Shown: positions 47,935-59,875 of the stretch, in pieces
How the letters are laid out: every line of letters starts with the position of its first letter
Numbering within the stretch: the stretch's first letter is position 1
Assembly (NCBI GenBank): GCA_027559495.1
Contig: JAMXSV010000028.1
Coordinates: 2,418,001-2,482,000, forward strand
Source of the DNA: Aurifilum marmelostoma
Taxonomy: Eukaryota > Ascomycota > Sordariomycetes > Diaporthales > Cryphonectriaceae
Reading direction: 5' to 3'
Length of the DNA stretch: 64,000 nucleotides
Translations under genes and position numbers: made by a program
Notes under the pieces: generated by a model
What the model saw: the letters and a program-made list of their open reading frames with translations, nothing else
The model's database searches: none
Told to the model about the DNA's origin: nothing

Positions 47935-50132
47935 TCAACAGAAAAATCGGTAGACCTTTTTCCACCTGGGCCAACCCCTCCTCTCGTCGCGTTCCTGATC
48001 AAGCAGAGAAGACAGGTTAAAGTCCCTCCTGCCCGAGTCGAGGTCTATGTCGGCGGTCCGCACGATTTTTGTGCGGAACCGCATCTTGTAGCCGACGTAC
48101 ATGATGATGACGACGGGAGCGGCCGTGTAGTTTAGGAAGAAGCTCCTTGTGTTCTCTGCGGCGGTGTACTGCGAGTAGTCGACAGGCCAGGCGCCGACCC
48201 AGAACTGGGCGGCCAGGATAAGACCGTTCAGCAGCAGGCCGAGCCAGGAGCCGATGACGCCGCCCTGGGCGCGGAAGGCCAGGGTGCGCAGGGAGCGGTG
48301 CCTGAGCCGCCAGGCCTTGCGAAAGCGAATGTGGGCGAGGCAGATGCTGCCCCAGGTGAAGATCTCGGACAGCGCCGAGATGGAGAGCAGCCAGTTGAGC
48401 ACGGACTCCTCCTGCTCGAGGTCTGCGAGGTAGGCCAGGAAGCCGAAAAGCCCCGCGACGAGGATGGCCATGAGCGGGCGGCCGCGCCGGTCGATATAGG
48501 AGAGGATTCTGGGGGCCTGGCCCTGGTCGGCGAGGGCGGCGAGGGTGCGGCTGGAGCCGAAGACGGCTGAGTTGCCGACGGACATGCAGGCCAGGAGAAT
48601 CACACCGTTCATGACGCTGGGCAGGATCTGGATCCCGGCATCCTGAATTGCGATCACAAAGGGGCTCGCGCTCGTGTTGGCGCTGGTCTTTGAACCGAGA
48701 AGTCGCTCGTCGTCGTAGGGAACCAGGAGGCCGACAAGGGTCAGGGCGAGGACATAGAAGAGGCTGATGCGCCAAAACACCTGCTTGATGGCGGTAGGGA
48801 GCGACTTGCGCGGGTTGGCCGTCTCGGCGGCAGCGAGGCCCACCATCTCGGTTCCTGCGAAGGCGAAGGCGGCACTCACAAAGGCACTGCACAGCCCCTT
48901 AAAGCCGTTGTTGAAGGACCCTGGATTGTGCCAATACTTGCCGCCTATGTATCCCGAATGCTGGCCGCCACCAATATTGATGACGATGCCGAGCAATCTT
49001 GATGAGGAATGATATTGTCAGTACTTGGATCTGCCTCTCAAGTCTTGGGAAGTGTTGATGTAGGCCTTCGACGGAAATACTTGCATGAAACCTATCACGG
49101 CCGTCACCTTCACGATAGCAAAGACAAACTCGGCTTCACCGTAGCCCCTCACGCCACACAAGTTGATGGCGATAATGATGGAGAGGAAGATGGTGACGAA
49201 GATGGCCTTGTTCAAGGCACCGTTCCAATATGATATGGTGATGGAAGCCGCTATGATCTCCAGGGGAAGGACTATAAGCCATTGTAAGGCATAGCTATGT
49301 AGATGGTGTTAGCAAGTGGTGCTAAACAGGAGAGAACGAATATGTGTGTGTGTGTGTGTATGTGTTGGCGTGAGGTCGACATACTTCCACCCCATGGCAA
49401 ACCCCCATGCTGGGTCGAGGAATCGTGTCGAATATGCAGAAAAGGAACCTGCTATGGGATAGACGACAGCCAGCTCGCCCAATGCTTGCATAACGCAGTA
49501 GAGCATAGCGCCAACCATCAAATAAGCCAGCAGAAGTGTCGCCGGCCCGCCGGTGTTGAGGGCGGTGCCAGACGAGATGAAGAGACCAGTACCTAGTGAA
49601 AGTGTTAGACAGGGCAATGAACGCCATGGACCACCCGGGTACAGGATACAACATTAGAAAAAGAAAAAGAAAGATAAAAATAAACCAAAAGCCTCCGGCA
49701 GGGGGGTCCAAGACATGCATCCACCACGACCGCCACCCACAACCAGGACTTACCAATGGAGCCGCCAATGGCGATCATCTGCAGGTGCCTTCCCTTGAGC
49801 TCCTTGGCCAGCAGCGGGTGCGCCGTGCGGTAGTTAGCCACGCGGAGATCGTAGTAGCCGCGACCGTCGTGTTCTCTGGCGCCGACAAAGGCGTTGTCGG
49901 GCGTCATGCGGCCGTCGGGATCACGGCGAAACGAGTCGGCCCAGGTCCACAATCTGCTCGTCAGTTGGCCGACGCCGCCGACGCCGACGCCGCCGCCCTC
50001 GTGTCTGCCGGCGCCGTACATTGGCTGGCGCGAGCGCAGCATCTCGTAGCACTCACCTGCTGCGAGGGACTGCTGCTCCTTCTTGAGGGTGTCGATCCGA
50101 TTGAGCTCGAGGTCGGAGTGGTCCGATGCCAT
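47935..50132 (-). CDS. Amino-acid permease (YAT/APC family), with one GC-AG intron
   Basis: Four exons on the minus strand, 50132-49754, 49592-49385, 49294-49085, 48997-47935, give 619 residues in one frame. About 12 membrane segments follow a hydrophilic N-terminus of ~110 residues. Family blocks: HLQMIAIGGSIGTGLFISSG across intron 1, MGWNYALQWLIVLPLEI across intron 2, and VIGFILLGIVINIGGG across intron 3. Intron 3 joins only if the donor is GC (AT|GCAAGT) with acceptor CATCAAG; the other two are GT-AG. Later blocks are FAFAGTEMVGLAAAETANPRKSLP and NSAVFGSSRTLAALADQGQAP. The protein should import amino acids with protons at the plasma membrane; specificity (general or selective) cannot be told. 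The N-terminal acidic/Ser region may control endocytosis. Confidence 0.93.
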
Positions 50133-50540
50133 GGCTCTGCATGCTAGGGTGTCGAGAGAACTGTGTAGTTCAGGATGAGACGCAAGTTGAGAAGAGAGCG
50201 AGGACGAAGGAGGAACCCGGTGTCACTTTGGGTCAGATCTTTATGAGGCTGTTGCGCTGTTTGTTCAAGGCCCATAACTTTGAAGAGAGGATTCCTCCCC
50301 GCCACTCTTGCGAGCCCAGAGACACACAGACAGTGGCGCGCTGGTCCTTTTTATTTTTTTTTTCTTTCTTGGGCGACTCGATCACCCCATCTCAATGAAC
50401 AGCTGCAAGGCGGTTTTGGCAGATGGCGCCCCCCTGCGCCCGGTACTTATGTCGTCACCCGAGACGAGGGCGGTTGCTGCTTGCTACTGCGGATAATGCT
50501 CTCAGGAGAAGTCGTCGGGAAACAAGGAAAGGCGAAGAGT

Positions 50541-50565
50541 AAAAAAAAAAAAAAAAAAAAAAAAA
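50541..50565 (+). repeat. A25 homopolymer
   Basis: Twenty-five A in the permease upstream region, followed by CACAAAG. Confidence 0.95.
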
Positions 50566-51779
50566 CACAAAGAAAAGAATGGAGGGGTAGAATGAAGCCT
50601 TCTTCTTGCTGTGAGCTCTAACAGTAGCCCTGAAAACAAAAGGGAAGAGGAGGCCAAATTGAGAGACAAGACAGAGAGTGGCCTTTCTTCTCGTTGGGCC
50701 CCAAGGCTTGTCGTCGTTGATGTTGATCACTTCTCCAGCAGATAAGCCCCAGAACAGCCCTTTCAGGTGGACCACTGGGATAGATAGATATGACGCTATT
50801 TCCGGTAGGCCCTCGTCATGATCCCCGACTGTGTAATTTCGCGCGGTACGTTGAGATTCGGATGACAGAAAATGAGAAGGTTTGGGGTGCGGGGGGGGAG
50901 GGGGAAGGAAGAGAGAGACTTGGTTCGTTTGCAGACGATTATGGGAGTAACAAGGTTGAGAAGAAGAAAGGAAGGAATGAAAGGAGAGGGGTCCTTCTTA
51001 TTTCTTCGTTTTTGAGGCGTGAATCCATCAAAATAGAGTTAGAAGGGAGATAGTTACTTACTCGATATGTACTGTAGTGGCAAGAGGATGCGGAAGGAGC
51101 GTTGGGTACCAGCCAGCCAAGCCATGCTGCATTACTTTTGCTGTGATAGCCCACCACACACACTAATACCCATACAGGTTGCAGTGGTACAGCGGTGTCA
51201 CATCTCATGCACCACTAGATGATCCACTAAGATAAGGCTGACCTTTGGGGGGGGGACATGTTGCACTGCACCACCATCACCACCACCACCACCACCAGAA
51301 ACAGCCACCACGAAACCCATGAAACCAGTGCATTCTTATCTTTTTTTTTTCCTTTTCCTCCTTCTTTCTTTTCGTATAAGAACACACTCGTGGGCAATCA
51401 CTTCCTTGCATAACATATCTCACTACTACATGGCCCAGATGGCCCAAGAATTGAACCTAGGCCTGCGTCTAGCTATCTCCTCATTGACTGTACTGCCAAG
51501 TAACTGGAATGCTTCTATACCGCTCCCCTGGTTACAGTACAACAGCCCCCCCCCCGCCCGTGATACCATGCAGCCACTATACCTAGAACCCCTAAGAAAT
51601 AAAAGAGTACATATTTAGTACCATATGGCAATTCTTCGGAGGGTTCCGCTTCTAGAAGGTTTGTTCTAAATGCACCCACCCTCAAATAACACCAGATCAT
51701 AAGTATGTCTTTGAAGAAAATCTCTTGTCATGAAACCAACGCCCAATTAGTCAACATGAAGGAACATGATTGCGTCTTG

Positions 51780-51782
<3 letters not shown>

Positions 51783-51818
<36 letters not shown>
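51783..51818 (+). repeat. (AC)18 microsatellite
   Basis: Eighteen uninterrupted AC dinucleotides in a gene-free stretch. Confidence 0.97.
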
Positions 51819-51823
<5 letters not shown>

Positions 51824-52740
51824 ACTAAAATAGAAATGTTCATACCCCGTGGGGAACACGGACGCACCCTTTCCTTGGGCGACTGATAGCGCTGGCGTTC
51901 GGGTGCGCCTTTGTCGAGGGGCGATGATATAGACTTCCCCGAGCACCCAATCACTTCTTGCCAGACGTGGGAATCCTGCAGCAAGGAAGACAGACATCTG
52001 CATGTGATCCAAACAAGGGGAGGGGGGGACAAATTACATGCATGCTTGCCGCTTGCAACTCGGGCGTCTTCACATATCCCAGTTGAGCATCATGCAGCCA
52101 GCCAGCCACAAGGTCTAGAACAAAGACATAGACAGGTCCCATGTGCACACACCTACACACACACATACACAAACGCCTTTGTCCCGTTTTCCATTCTTGT
52201 TCTTCTTGATGACATCAGACTAGTCCTAAAACGCTAATCCATACATTCTCATATACAAACATTCCTCTCCCATGTCGCCCTCCTCTTGGCTGCTATTCGT
52301 TTTGTTCTTCCAAGGACAATAATAGCCTTGGAGGTTGGTGGTATCTAATCCATTCTCTTGCTCCCGGAAACACGTACGCACACACACACACACACACGCA
52401 GATGCAACGACGCCATTTGACAACTGCCGTCTTGCCCCAAAGCGTATCCATTCTGTTGTAGTCCAAAGCAAGCCCTCCCATCTAATTCGAAACACACACA
52501 CGAGGAATAAGTGTAGTGACAGGACGACTTCTTCCAGACACGCTACTGAATGAACAGCTGGGTTCTCATCGTCATAAAGAAGAAGCGAAAGAGAAATAAG
52601 TTAAAAAAAAAAAGGGGGGGGGGGGCCTGTGTCGGATGCATTCATACAGTTTACGAGAGACTCCTGCGGTCGCAAACTTGTATACCAGCTGCTCTCCCCC
52701 GGGATCAGAGAAAAAGCTAGCAGCTGACGCCACATGCCCT

Positions 52741-54527
52741 CTAGAACTCCCAGAAGCTGTTGGCCGCCTTCTGCGCGGCACCCTTCCTCCCTGGCGCCGG
52801 GGCTGGCGGCTTCTCTTCGTCGCTGTCCTCGCCCAGCGACCAGCCGCGCCCGCCCTTGGGGTTGCCCATGCCGTCGCCGCCGAGCTTGATGCGGTGGTTG
52901 GGCCCGTTCTCCCGCAGGTCGGCCGGGGCCTTGCTGGCCGGGGGCTTGCTGTTCTCCTTCTGCGAGCTGGGCGACTCGTCGTATGCCGACCAGTTGGCCT
53001 GCATCATGCTGACGGCCTTCTTCCTGTCCTCGGGCACGGCCGCGCCGGCCCTGTGTGTCTCCTGGGTGGGGGACTCGTCCGTCATCTCGAAGTGGGGGTC
53101 GAACATCTTGGTCCTGTGCTTCATGTTGGTGATGTTGCCGAGGGCGCGCGGGTCGGGCGACTGGACGGGCTCGGACCCGTCGTCCGTAACCATGTGGTTC
53201 TTGTACAGGCCCATTCCAGTGTTGTGCATGGCCCCGCGGGGGCGGGCGCCGGGCCGCTGGCTGGGCCGCTCGTCCTCGCCGTCGTCCTGGAGCTCGATCT
53301 GTGTGTTTGCGTCGCGGCGCGCCCTGCCCAGGGCGATGGGCTTGGCAGGCGGCTCGCCGGCGTCCTTGTCGTCTGTGCCCCAGTGGCGGACCTCCTGGTG
53401 GCGTATCGTCTTGCTGGGCTTGGGCTTCTGGGGCGTCACAAAGTCCTTAAAGTCCCACTGGCTCCGGTGCTTGGACTTGATGGCATCGAAGGCGACCCCG
53501 GCCTGCGGCGCATCGCTGGGGTCGGAGCCGTCGGCAAACTCAAAGTGGTTGTATTTTGTGGGGTGCGGCTTCAAGTAACGAGGCGGGGACTTGACGCCCT
53601 CGGGGCTCTCGGGCTCGGGCGGCACATCTTCTGGCTTCTCGAACAGCCGTGAGGGCTGGAAGTTCTTCCCAGCACCGATCTTGGGCGCGACAGTCCTGCT
53701 GGGCGACTGGTGCTCGGGCGAGTCGGGGAGGGGCTCGTCTCCCAGGATCTCTTCAAAGGTCCGCTGGCGGGGCCGCGTGCCGGAGAACGGAGAGACGACG
53801 GGGCCAGGTTCCTCGCTGCGCGGGTTGAAGGAGTGAAGCGTCGCGTGGGGGTCGCGCATGACATGCGTCGAGTTCTCGCGGGACCGCTGGACGACCTGCG
53901 AGGGCGCGGGGGGTTCGGCAGGCTTGGCGCCAGTCTTGGTGATGAGCTTGATCTGGTCCTGGCTGTCGCGGATGGGCCAGTTGCGGCCGGTCTTGCCGAT
54001 GACATCGAGCTGCTTGAGGAGCGAGCCCTGGTCCCAGCTCTGCTGGACCGTCGCAATCTTGCCGTTGCTGTCGAACTTGACGATGTGGAACTAATGCGAC
54101 AGGAAAAAGAAGAGGAGCAGAGACACGGGTCAGCACGCTCTTGTGGTGGCTGCTCTCGTTGGGGGGGGGGGGGGGGGGGGGCGGCACGGCCTGTGTATGT
54201 ATGTGACGGGCGACTTACCACGGGGATGTGCACGACGCGATCGTAGAGAAACTGTTCGTCGAGGCCCGGCAGGTAAGCACCTCCCTGGTCCTGGAACTCG
54301 AGGGAGAGATCTGTCTGGACGGCAAGGGCATCGTGGCCCTCGACGACGGTGATCAGGTCCTCGCTTTTCTTCTTGATCAGGTTGCGCTGGGAGTTGAGGT
54401 GCTTGATGATGTCGGTCGGGCCGTGGAAGCTGGTGGTGGTGGTGATGTAGTGCAGCGACGCGTCCTGGGCCAGCGCCGATGAGTTTGGCGCAGCCAGGAA
54501 CTGCTTGTACACGGCATGCAGCGCCAT
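52741..54527 (-). CDS. NTF2-like domain protein with long disordered tail, function unknown
   Basis: Two exons on the minus strand, 54527-54219 and 54090-52741, with a 128-nt intron (GTAAGT...ATTAG), give 552 residues. Residues 1 to about 145 look like an NTF2-like/SnoaL cone fold: MALHAVYKQFLAAPN, then LHYITTTTSFHGPTDIIKHL, LLPGLDEQFL-like YLPGLDEQFLYDRVVHIP and FHIVKFDSNGKIATVQQSWDQGSLLKQL. The remaining ~400 residues are polar and disordered, with repeated short basic-acidic patches and a conserved-looking Trp/Phe end (ANSFWEF). I recognise it only as a fungal protein of unknown role. The intron contains a G21 run. The ATG at 54527 is the first in frame and follows an AG/GT-rich leader. 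Confidence 0.82.
54161..54181 (+). repeat. G21 homopolymer inside an intron
   Basis: Twenty-one G on the plus strand (C on the transcribed-sense strand) in the intron of the NTF2-like gene. The exact length is unreliable in any assembly. Confidence 0.9.
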
Positions 54528-55060
54528 CGTGTGTAGACGATGTCGGTCCGAGTAGATAGTCTGCGAACGCGTTTCAAGCTCTGACGATGAGCTACGTGGG
54601 CTGCTCCCCGGGAGGAAAGAGTATTGGCAGATGAGTTTGTAGCGCACTGGTGTGCTCGTGCTGGTGGTGTCTGCTCGCGATCTTGTGGTGGTGTCGGCGC
54701 CAGGGCCAAAAAAAAAAAAAGAAGAGAGCGGCAAACAAGGTACTCGCGCGGTTTAAGCTTGAAAACAACAGGAGCAGAGAGAGAGAGTGTGTGTGTGTGA
54801 GTGAGAGAGAGAGCTCACCGTGGTAACGGATGCCGACTACCTGCTCTGGGAAGGGGGGGGTTAAGAAGTCAGGACCTTGTCGGCGCGGATCTAGTCGTCG
54901 AGGCAGGGATGCTGCAGGAATGAAGGGGACCGGAGGAGGATCTGGGCTGCAATGCGCACCAGCCTCGAAAGGGCAAGCAATGCAACAGCAAGCTGCAGGG
55001 GCACAGGTTACTGGCTAACACCGCAAGTAGCATCGCCATCACAGCACTGTCATGAGGTCA

Positions 55061-55096
55061 GCCTTGCCTCGCCTCACCTTGCCTTGCCTTGCCTTG
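55061..55096 (+). repeat. GCCTT pentanucleotide repeat (imperfect, 7 units)
   Basis: Seven tandem units close to GCCTT/GCCTC, the last four nearly perfect, in intergenic DNA. It is a simple pentanucleotide array like the one at 18093 but with a different unit. Confidence 0.8.
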
Positions 55097-56542
55097 TCAG
55101 TGCGTTGACTTTTAGATAGGACCATCCTGTGTTTGACCCATCCAGTCCAGCCACTTATTCCGGTCCTCATACAATGCGAAGTCGAAGCTCTGGCCCTCCA
55201 CTGGCTGATGCGCGCCTTGGATCGACCTACAAGTCCCTGGACCGAGCTTTGTCCCCCCCCCCCTCTTCGTCGTCCTTCTCCTCCCTCCCTTCTCAAAACG
55301 GATCAACCTCTGCAAGGAGGGGGGCTGTGACTCACCGAGAACGGATGCTACAGTGTAAGAGATGATACCTGCACATACCCCATCTGTGATGATGATCATC
55401 ATCACGACCATAGCAGCACCACCGTCTACCAGCGTGTCGGTCCGTTGTGTACTGGCTGGCGTCAGAATGTCTTACTATTTGTCCACCCAGCCTGGGCCTG
55501 GGCGCGCGTACCTGAATTCCTAGCGTGCCATGCGTGTGCCTCCAGGGGTGCTACTACTACTACGGAGTACAGCAATGAAATAGCATCTCTCCTGCTGGGG
55601 CCTGCAGGGGCAGCTGTCCCCTACTGTACCTGTGTACTTAGGTAGCATTACCACTTACTGGATGCGTCCCAGGGCCCCACTGGAAATGCATGTCAACTGT
55701 TTAGCGCCGTTTCAGGCGCCGTCAGCGAATTCCAAACGGGCAAGCGGGCAGGCGGGCAAGCAACCCACTGGGGAAACCCTTTTTGTGTTTGGCTGTGCAG
55801 GCTAAAACAGTGGTAACCCAACCCGCTCAGCAACACCGGCTCCAGCTTTCTCTCCAATAATCAACCACCTTGACATCAAGCCATCATCACTCGTTCGAGC
55901 AGTCTGGCTGCCTAGGACCTGGTATTCTCTCCTGCTTTGGAATGGTAGTCTGGCGTGCTGACAGTTATCTCCACATCCTGACTGTTGGCTCAGTAAGGTG
56001 TTGCCATTCAGGCGGTTGAGGCTGATATCTCCAGGTGGTGATGTCGACGAGCCTTGTCTATTTATGCCTAAAGGAATTGACCTCATCGCTCACTTGACGA
56101 ACTGGTAGGTGATGGATGACCGCAAAAGATGTGGACTTCTGACAATGTAGCGGAATTGCGATGGTGGCGCCAAAGCCCGACGAGAGAAACCACCTCAAGC
56201 CATTCAGTCTTTGCTCGTTGCTGGTCACGAACATGCATCTGCATCAATCAGACCGACCGTTCACCAGGCCATCGATCGAGGCACCAAAGGTCATGCATGG
56301 TTGAAAGACGGCTGTCTTCCGTTCGCCTTGTCGGGAAGGGGGGGGTGTCCAGGGAGACAATAGCACTGGGCCGGTGCTGTGCAGACCTGCAAAGCCGTTT
56401 TCGAGCACAATACTTGCGCCAGGTCAAAAGAACAATATGAAGCTAGTCAGCAACTTTCCCAAGAAGACACAAGCACTGCGTGCCTTTTTGTTGCCTCATA
56501 TCCAATCCTCTCGTCTGGTTCATATTGTCCGGTTGATGTTGT

Positions 56543-56562
56543 CCAATATATATATATATAAA
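56543..56562 (+). promoter_or_regulatory. CCAAT and TATA-like core promoter of the DHCR24-like gene
   Basis: CCAAT (56543-56547) runs directly into (TA)n ending in TATAAA, about 95 bp before the ATG at 56657. Position and sequence fit a TATA box, but an AT repeat could arise by chance. Confidence 0.45.
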
Positions 56563-56656
56563 TTCTTGGACCTCTGCCTTCACTGGCCAACGTCACTTCA
56601 CTGTACGAGTTATCATATAGAAGAAAACAACCTCAAACTCACCCTTAGCAGCAGAT

Positions 56657-57870
56657 ATGGAGAGACATCATGCCGCAGTCCGAGAGGTCGCTGCCTCTGT
56701 CCGGAGTTTCTACGACAGAAAGGAGCCCTACCGCATCTCTCATGGCAGCACCAACAGCACGCGGCCCCGGGGACCCATGCGCGCCGTCGACATCTCGGCT
56801 CTCTCGCACGTTCTCTCTGTCGACCCAGTCAAGAAGACGATGCTGGTAGAGCCCAATGTGGCCATGGACGGCCTCGTCGAGGCCTCGCTCCCCCACGGCC
56901 TGGTGCCACCCATCGTCATGGAGTTCCCCGGCATCACCGCCGGCGGGGGCTTCGCCGGCACCGGAGGCGAGAGCTCCAGCTTCCGCCACGGCTTCTTCGA
57001 CGATACGGTGCGCAGCGTGGAGATGGTGCTGGCCGACGGCGAGATCGTGACGGCCAGCCGTGAGGAGCGTCCTGACCTCTTCCGCGCGGCGCCTGGCGCG
57101 GTCGGGACACTGGGGATCGTCACCATGCTGGAGGTCAACCTGATCGAGGCCAAGAAGTACGTGCATACGCGCTACCGTCGGACCAACAGTGTGGCAGAGG
57201 CCATCAGCTTCGTCAAGGAGGAGACTGCCAGGCCCGAGAACGACTACGTGGACGGCATACTCTTCTCAAAAGATCATGGGGTCATCATCTCGGGTTCCCT
57301 CACGGATAATAAGCCCGACCACGTCAAGGCGCAGACGTTTAGCGGTCCCTGGGACCCGTGGTTCTATCTGCACGTCGAGGCGCGCACCTCTGGACGGGCA
57401 GAGAGCCCTGAATCGATGACAGCAGAGCAGGAGGACTACATACCTCTGGCCGAGTACCTGTTCCGCTACGACCGCGGTGCCTACTGGGTTGGTCGTTTTG
57501 TCGTCATGTACTGGCTGCTGCCGTTCAACAGCTTCAGCCGCTGGCTGCTGGACGACCTCTTGCACACCCGCATGCTGTACCGCGGGCGCGAGACGGGCGA
57601 GAACAACACGTTCACGATTCAGGACATCGCCATGCCCTTTGAGACGGCAGAGCCCCTGGTCGACTACCTGGAGGCGGAGCACCCCATCTGGCCGCTATGG
57701 CTCTGCCCCATGCAGCGGCGCAGCTCACCAACGTTTCACCCGTTCACCACTCCGCCGGGCGGCCAACAGATGACAATGTCGTCTTCGGTCTCTCGGGATA
57801 TTCTCGGTCTGCCTTCCTCGGCCTCTTCGGCGCCAACGTCTCAACAGGAGGAGGAGGAGGAGGAGGAGGA

Positions 57871-57936
<66 letters not shown>

Positions 57937-58427
57937 GATGATGCTCAACATCGGCGTGTGGGGCCACGAGGGAACATTCTCCCCGCCAGCCTTTGTAGCC
58001 AAGAACCGCGCCCTCGAGGCCAAAGTGCGCGAGCTGGGCGGCATGAAGTGGCTGTACGCGCACGTGTACCACTCCGAGGAGGACTTTTGGGCCATGTACG
58101 GCGGGAGGGGGGTGGTACGACGCGCTGCGGGCCAGGTACAAGGCCTCTGCGCTGCCGAGCGTGTACGACAAGGTGCACGTGAAGAAGGAGGACGAGGAGG
58201 AGGCCGCGGTGAAGAGGAGGAGGCAGGCTGGCAGGCTGGAGTGGCTCAAGGGATACTGGCCGATCGGGGGCCTGTGGGGGTCCTGGACGGCGATGGCGAG
58301 CGGGGATCACCTGCTGCACCGGAATGCGGCGTGGAGATGGACGAAGAAGGGGGGGACAGTAACACGAGGATGGGGCGGGGGGGGGGGGGGAGGAGGTTCA
58401 GAAAACGAGAGGCAAGGTGGAAAATAG
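56657..58427 (+). CDS. DHCR24-like FAD-dependent oxidoreductase, frame broken by a 1-base indel
   Basis: Intronless. The N-terminal part is a PCMH-type FAD domain: YRISHGSTNSTRP, MLVEPNVAMDGLVEASLPHGLVPPI, GITAGGGFAGTGGESSSFRHGFFDD, VEMVLADGEIVTASREE, FRAAPGAVGTLGIVTMLEV. This order matches delta24-sterol reductase (human DHCR24, plant DIMINUTO), which reduces the sterol side chain. Ascomycetes make ergosterol without that step, so the substrate here is open. The N-terminal membrane anchor of DHCR24 is absent. Between WLCPM and MLNIGVWGHEG, where animal enzymes have a short loop, about 75 residues are inserted, including nine Glu and 21 Gln. After FWAMYGG the frame shifts at a G6 run (58107-58112); dropping one G continues with WYDALRARYKASALPSVYDKVHVKK, typical of the family, giving 589 residues to a stop at 58427. 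As written it ends at 58480 with unrelated sequence. Confidence 0.86.
57848..57937 (+). repeat. (GAG)9(CAG/CAA)21 codon repeat
   Basis: Ninety bases in frame with the DHCR24-like protein: nine GAG, then CAG units, then CAA units and a final CAG, coding E9Q21. The change from CAG to CAA keeps glutamine and suggests selection on protein or stability of the tract. Confidence 0.95.
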
Positions 58428-58433
58428 GAAGGC

Positions 58434-58464
<31 letters not shown>

Positions 58465-59875
58465 GTTGTGTTGCCAGTGATGGTGTTGTCGTTGCTTGGG
58501 ATTGTAAGACACTTGGAAATGGCCAAAGACAAGATGATAGTCAAGCTAGCATGGGGAGGGACAAACGGAATGGTCGTAATAGTGGAATTCAATCTCAAAT
58601 ACATCTCGTGATTGATTTTTTTTTATTTCTTCTTTTCGATATCTCCCTCTCTCCTGGTTGGTCATGTTCAGGGTCCCCAACATGGCACACCGTAGACCGT
58701 AAGCCCGCCGGTATAAGTGAGAGCCCCTTGAAGTTTCAGGTGAGAACACACGGCTTCCCGCCCGCCCACAACAATCAACACACACACTTCACTCTCACCC
58801 GCTCACTCGCGCTTCAGGTCTGCCTGCCTGGTACCCAAGTACCTTACGAGATCATCGTCATCTCTTGGCCAACCAAGGCGGCCGCTCTGGGGTGAAGAGA
58901 GAGACGGGGGGGGGGGCTCAGGAGCCAGTAGATGGGCAATCATCAAGTACACCTGACTTTTTGTTCTCATTTATTTATTTTTTTTTTTCATCAATTTCAG
59001 TATTATTCAACCCCCCCCCTGTCTGCTGCCCGCCCTCTGCCCACCCGCTGCCTTGAGTTGACTTTCGGTTGTCTTGTGTTCTGCCTGCTGAGTCCCCGCC
59101 CGGATTGAGGCGTATGTACGTACTGGACCTGGACCTGAGACAAGCAAGGGCCCGTCTCGATGCACAATATTGCCACATGTGGATGGTGATTGCCAAAAGT
59201 CAACACCATCGTCATCCTTTTTCTGTCGCGTTTTTGACATGTTTGGATGCTTTACTCCCCACCTTTCCCCCCCCCCTTTTTTTTTTTTTTGTTTTCCTCT
59301 CTTCTTCTTTTTTTCATCTTATTTAATATCTTGTTGGAATGCGACAATTGAGTCAAGGGATAAATGAACCAGGACACTCAAAAAGCATGGTCAAATCATA
59401 GTCGCCTGTCTATCTGCCTTGCCAAGCATCATCAAACAAATGAGAACTGTGGAGTTTGGCAGAGCCACACGAGCAGCAAGCAGCAGCAGCAGCAGCAGCA
59501 GCAGCCACACAGCCTCCTCATACATGTCAAAAGTTGCTACATAAGTACCTGAATAACCGGTGTACAACTTTAATCCCCCCCCGCCATTCAAAGCATTATT
59601 ACTTTTCCTAGACATACTGCTGCTAAAGAAGTCTTGTCTAGTTCCCATGTGGTCCTCTTCATATATTATATCTTCTTTGGTTCATCCCCAACTCGGCCCC
59701 CAATCCTCACCACCACCACTGCTCCTCCTCCTCCACCTCCTCCTTCTTCTCCCTCTACACCACCTTCAGAAACATCTCGTCCATATAATGCAAATCCTCC
59801 ACCTCACCACCAGCTGAGCTGTTGCACCACCACCACGACCTACCACTCGAATAACCACCACCACAACCCCAAGCC
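58428..59875. other. Intergenic region after the DHCR24-like gene
   Basis: 1.4 kb with a T27 run (58438-58464), further T and C runs and a CAG repeat (59472-59505). No convincing gene. Confidence 0.55.
58438..58464 (+). repeat. T27 homopolymer
   Basis: Twenty-seven T directly after the end of the DHCR24-like reading frame, the longest mononucleotide run in the window. Confidence 0.95.

Larger units (their letters stand above)
50133..52740. other. Intergenic region between the permease and the NTF2-like gene
   Basis: 2.6 kb without a convincing gene. It holds an A25 run (50541-50565), a (AC)18 repeat (51783-51818), a second CA repeat (52377-52398) and a G9-10 run near 52615. The left part is the permease promoter. 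Confidence 0.6.
54528..56656. other. Divergent intergenic region (NTF2-like / DHCR24-like)
   Basis: 2.1 kb between divergent genes with no convincing frame. It contains GT/GA repeats (54780-54812), a CCTTG repeat (55061-55096) and a CCAAT/TATA pair just before the DHCR24-like gene. Confidence 0.6.
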
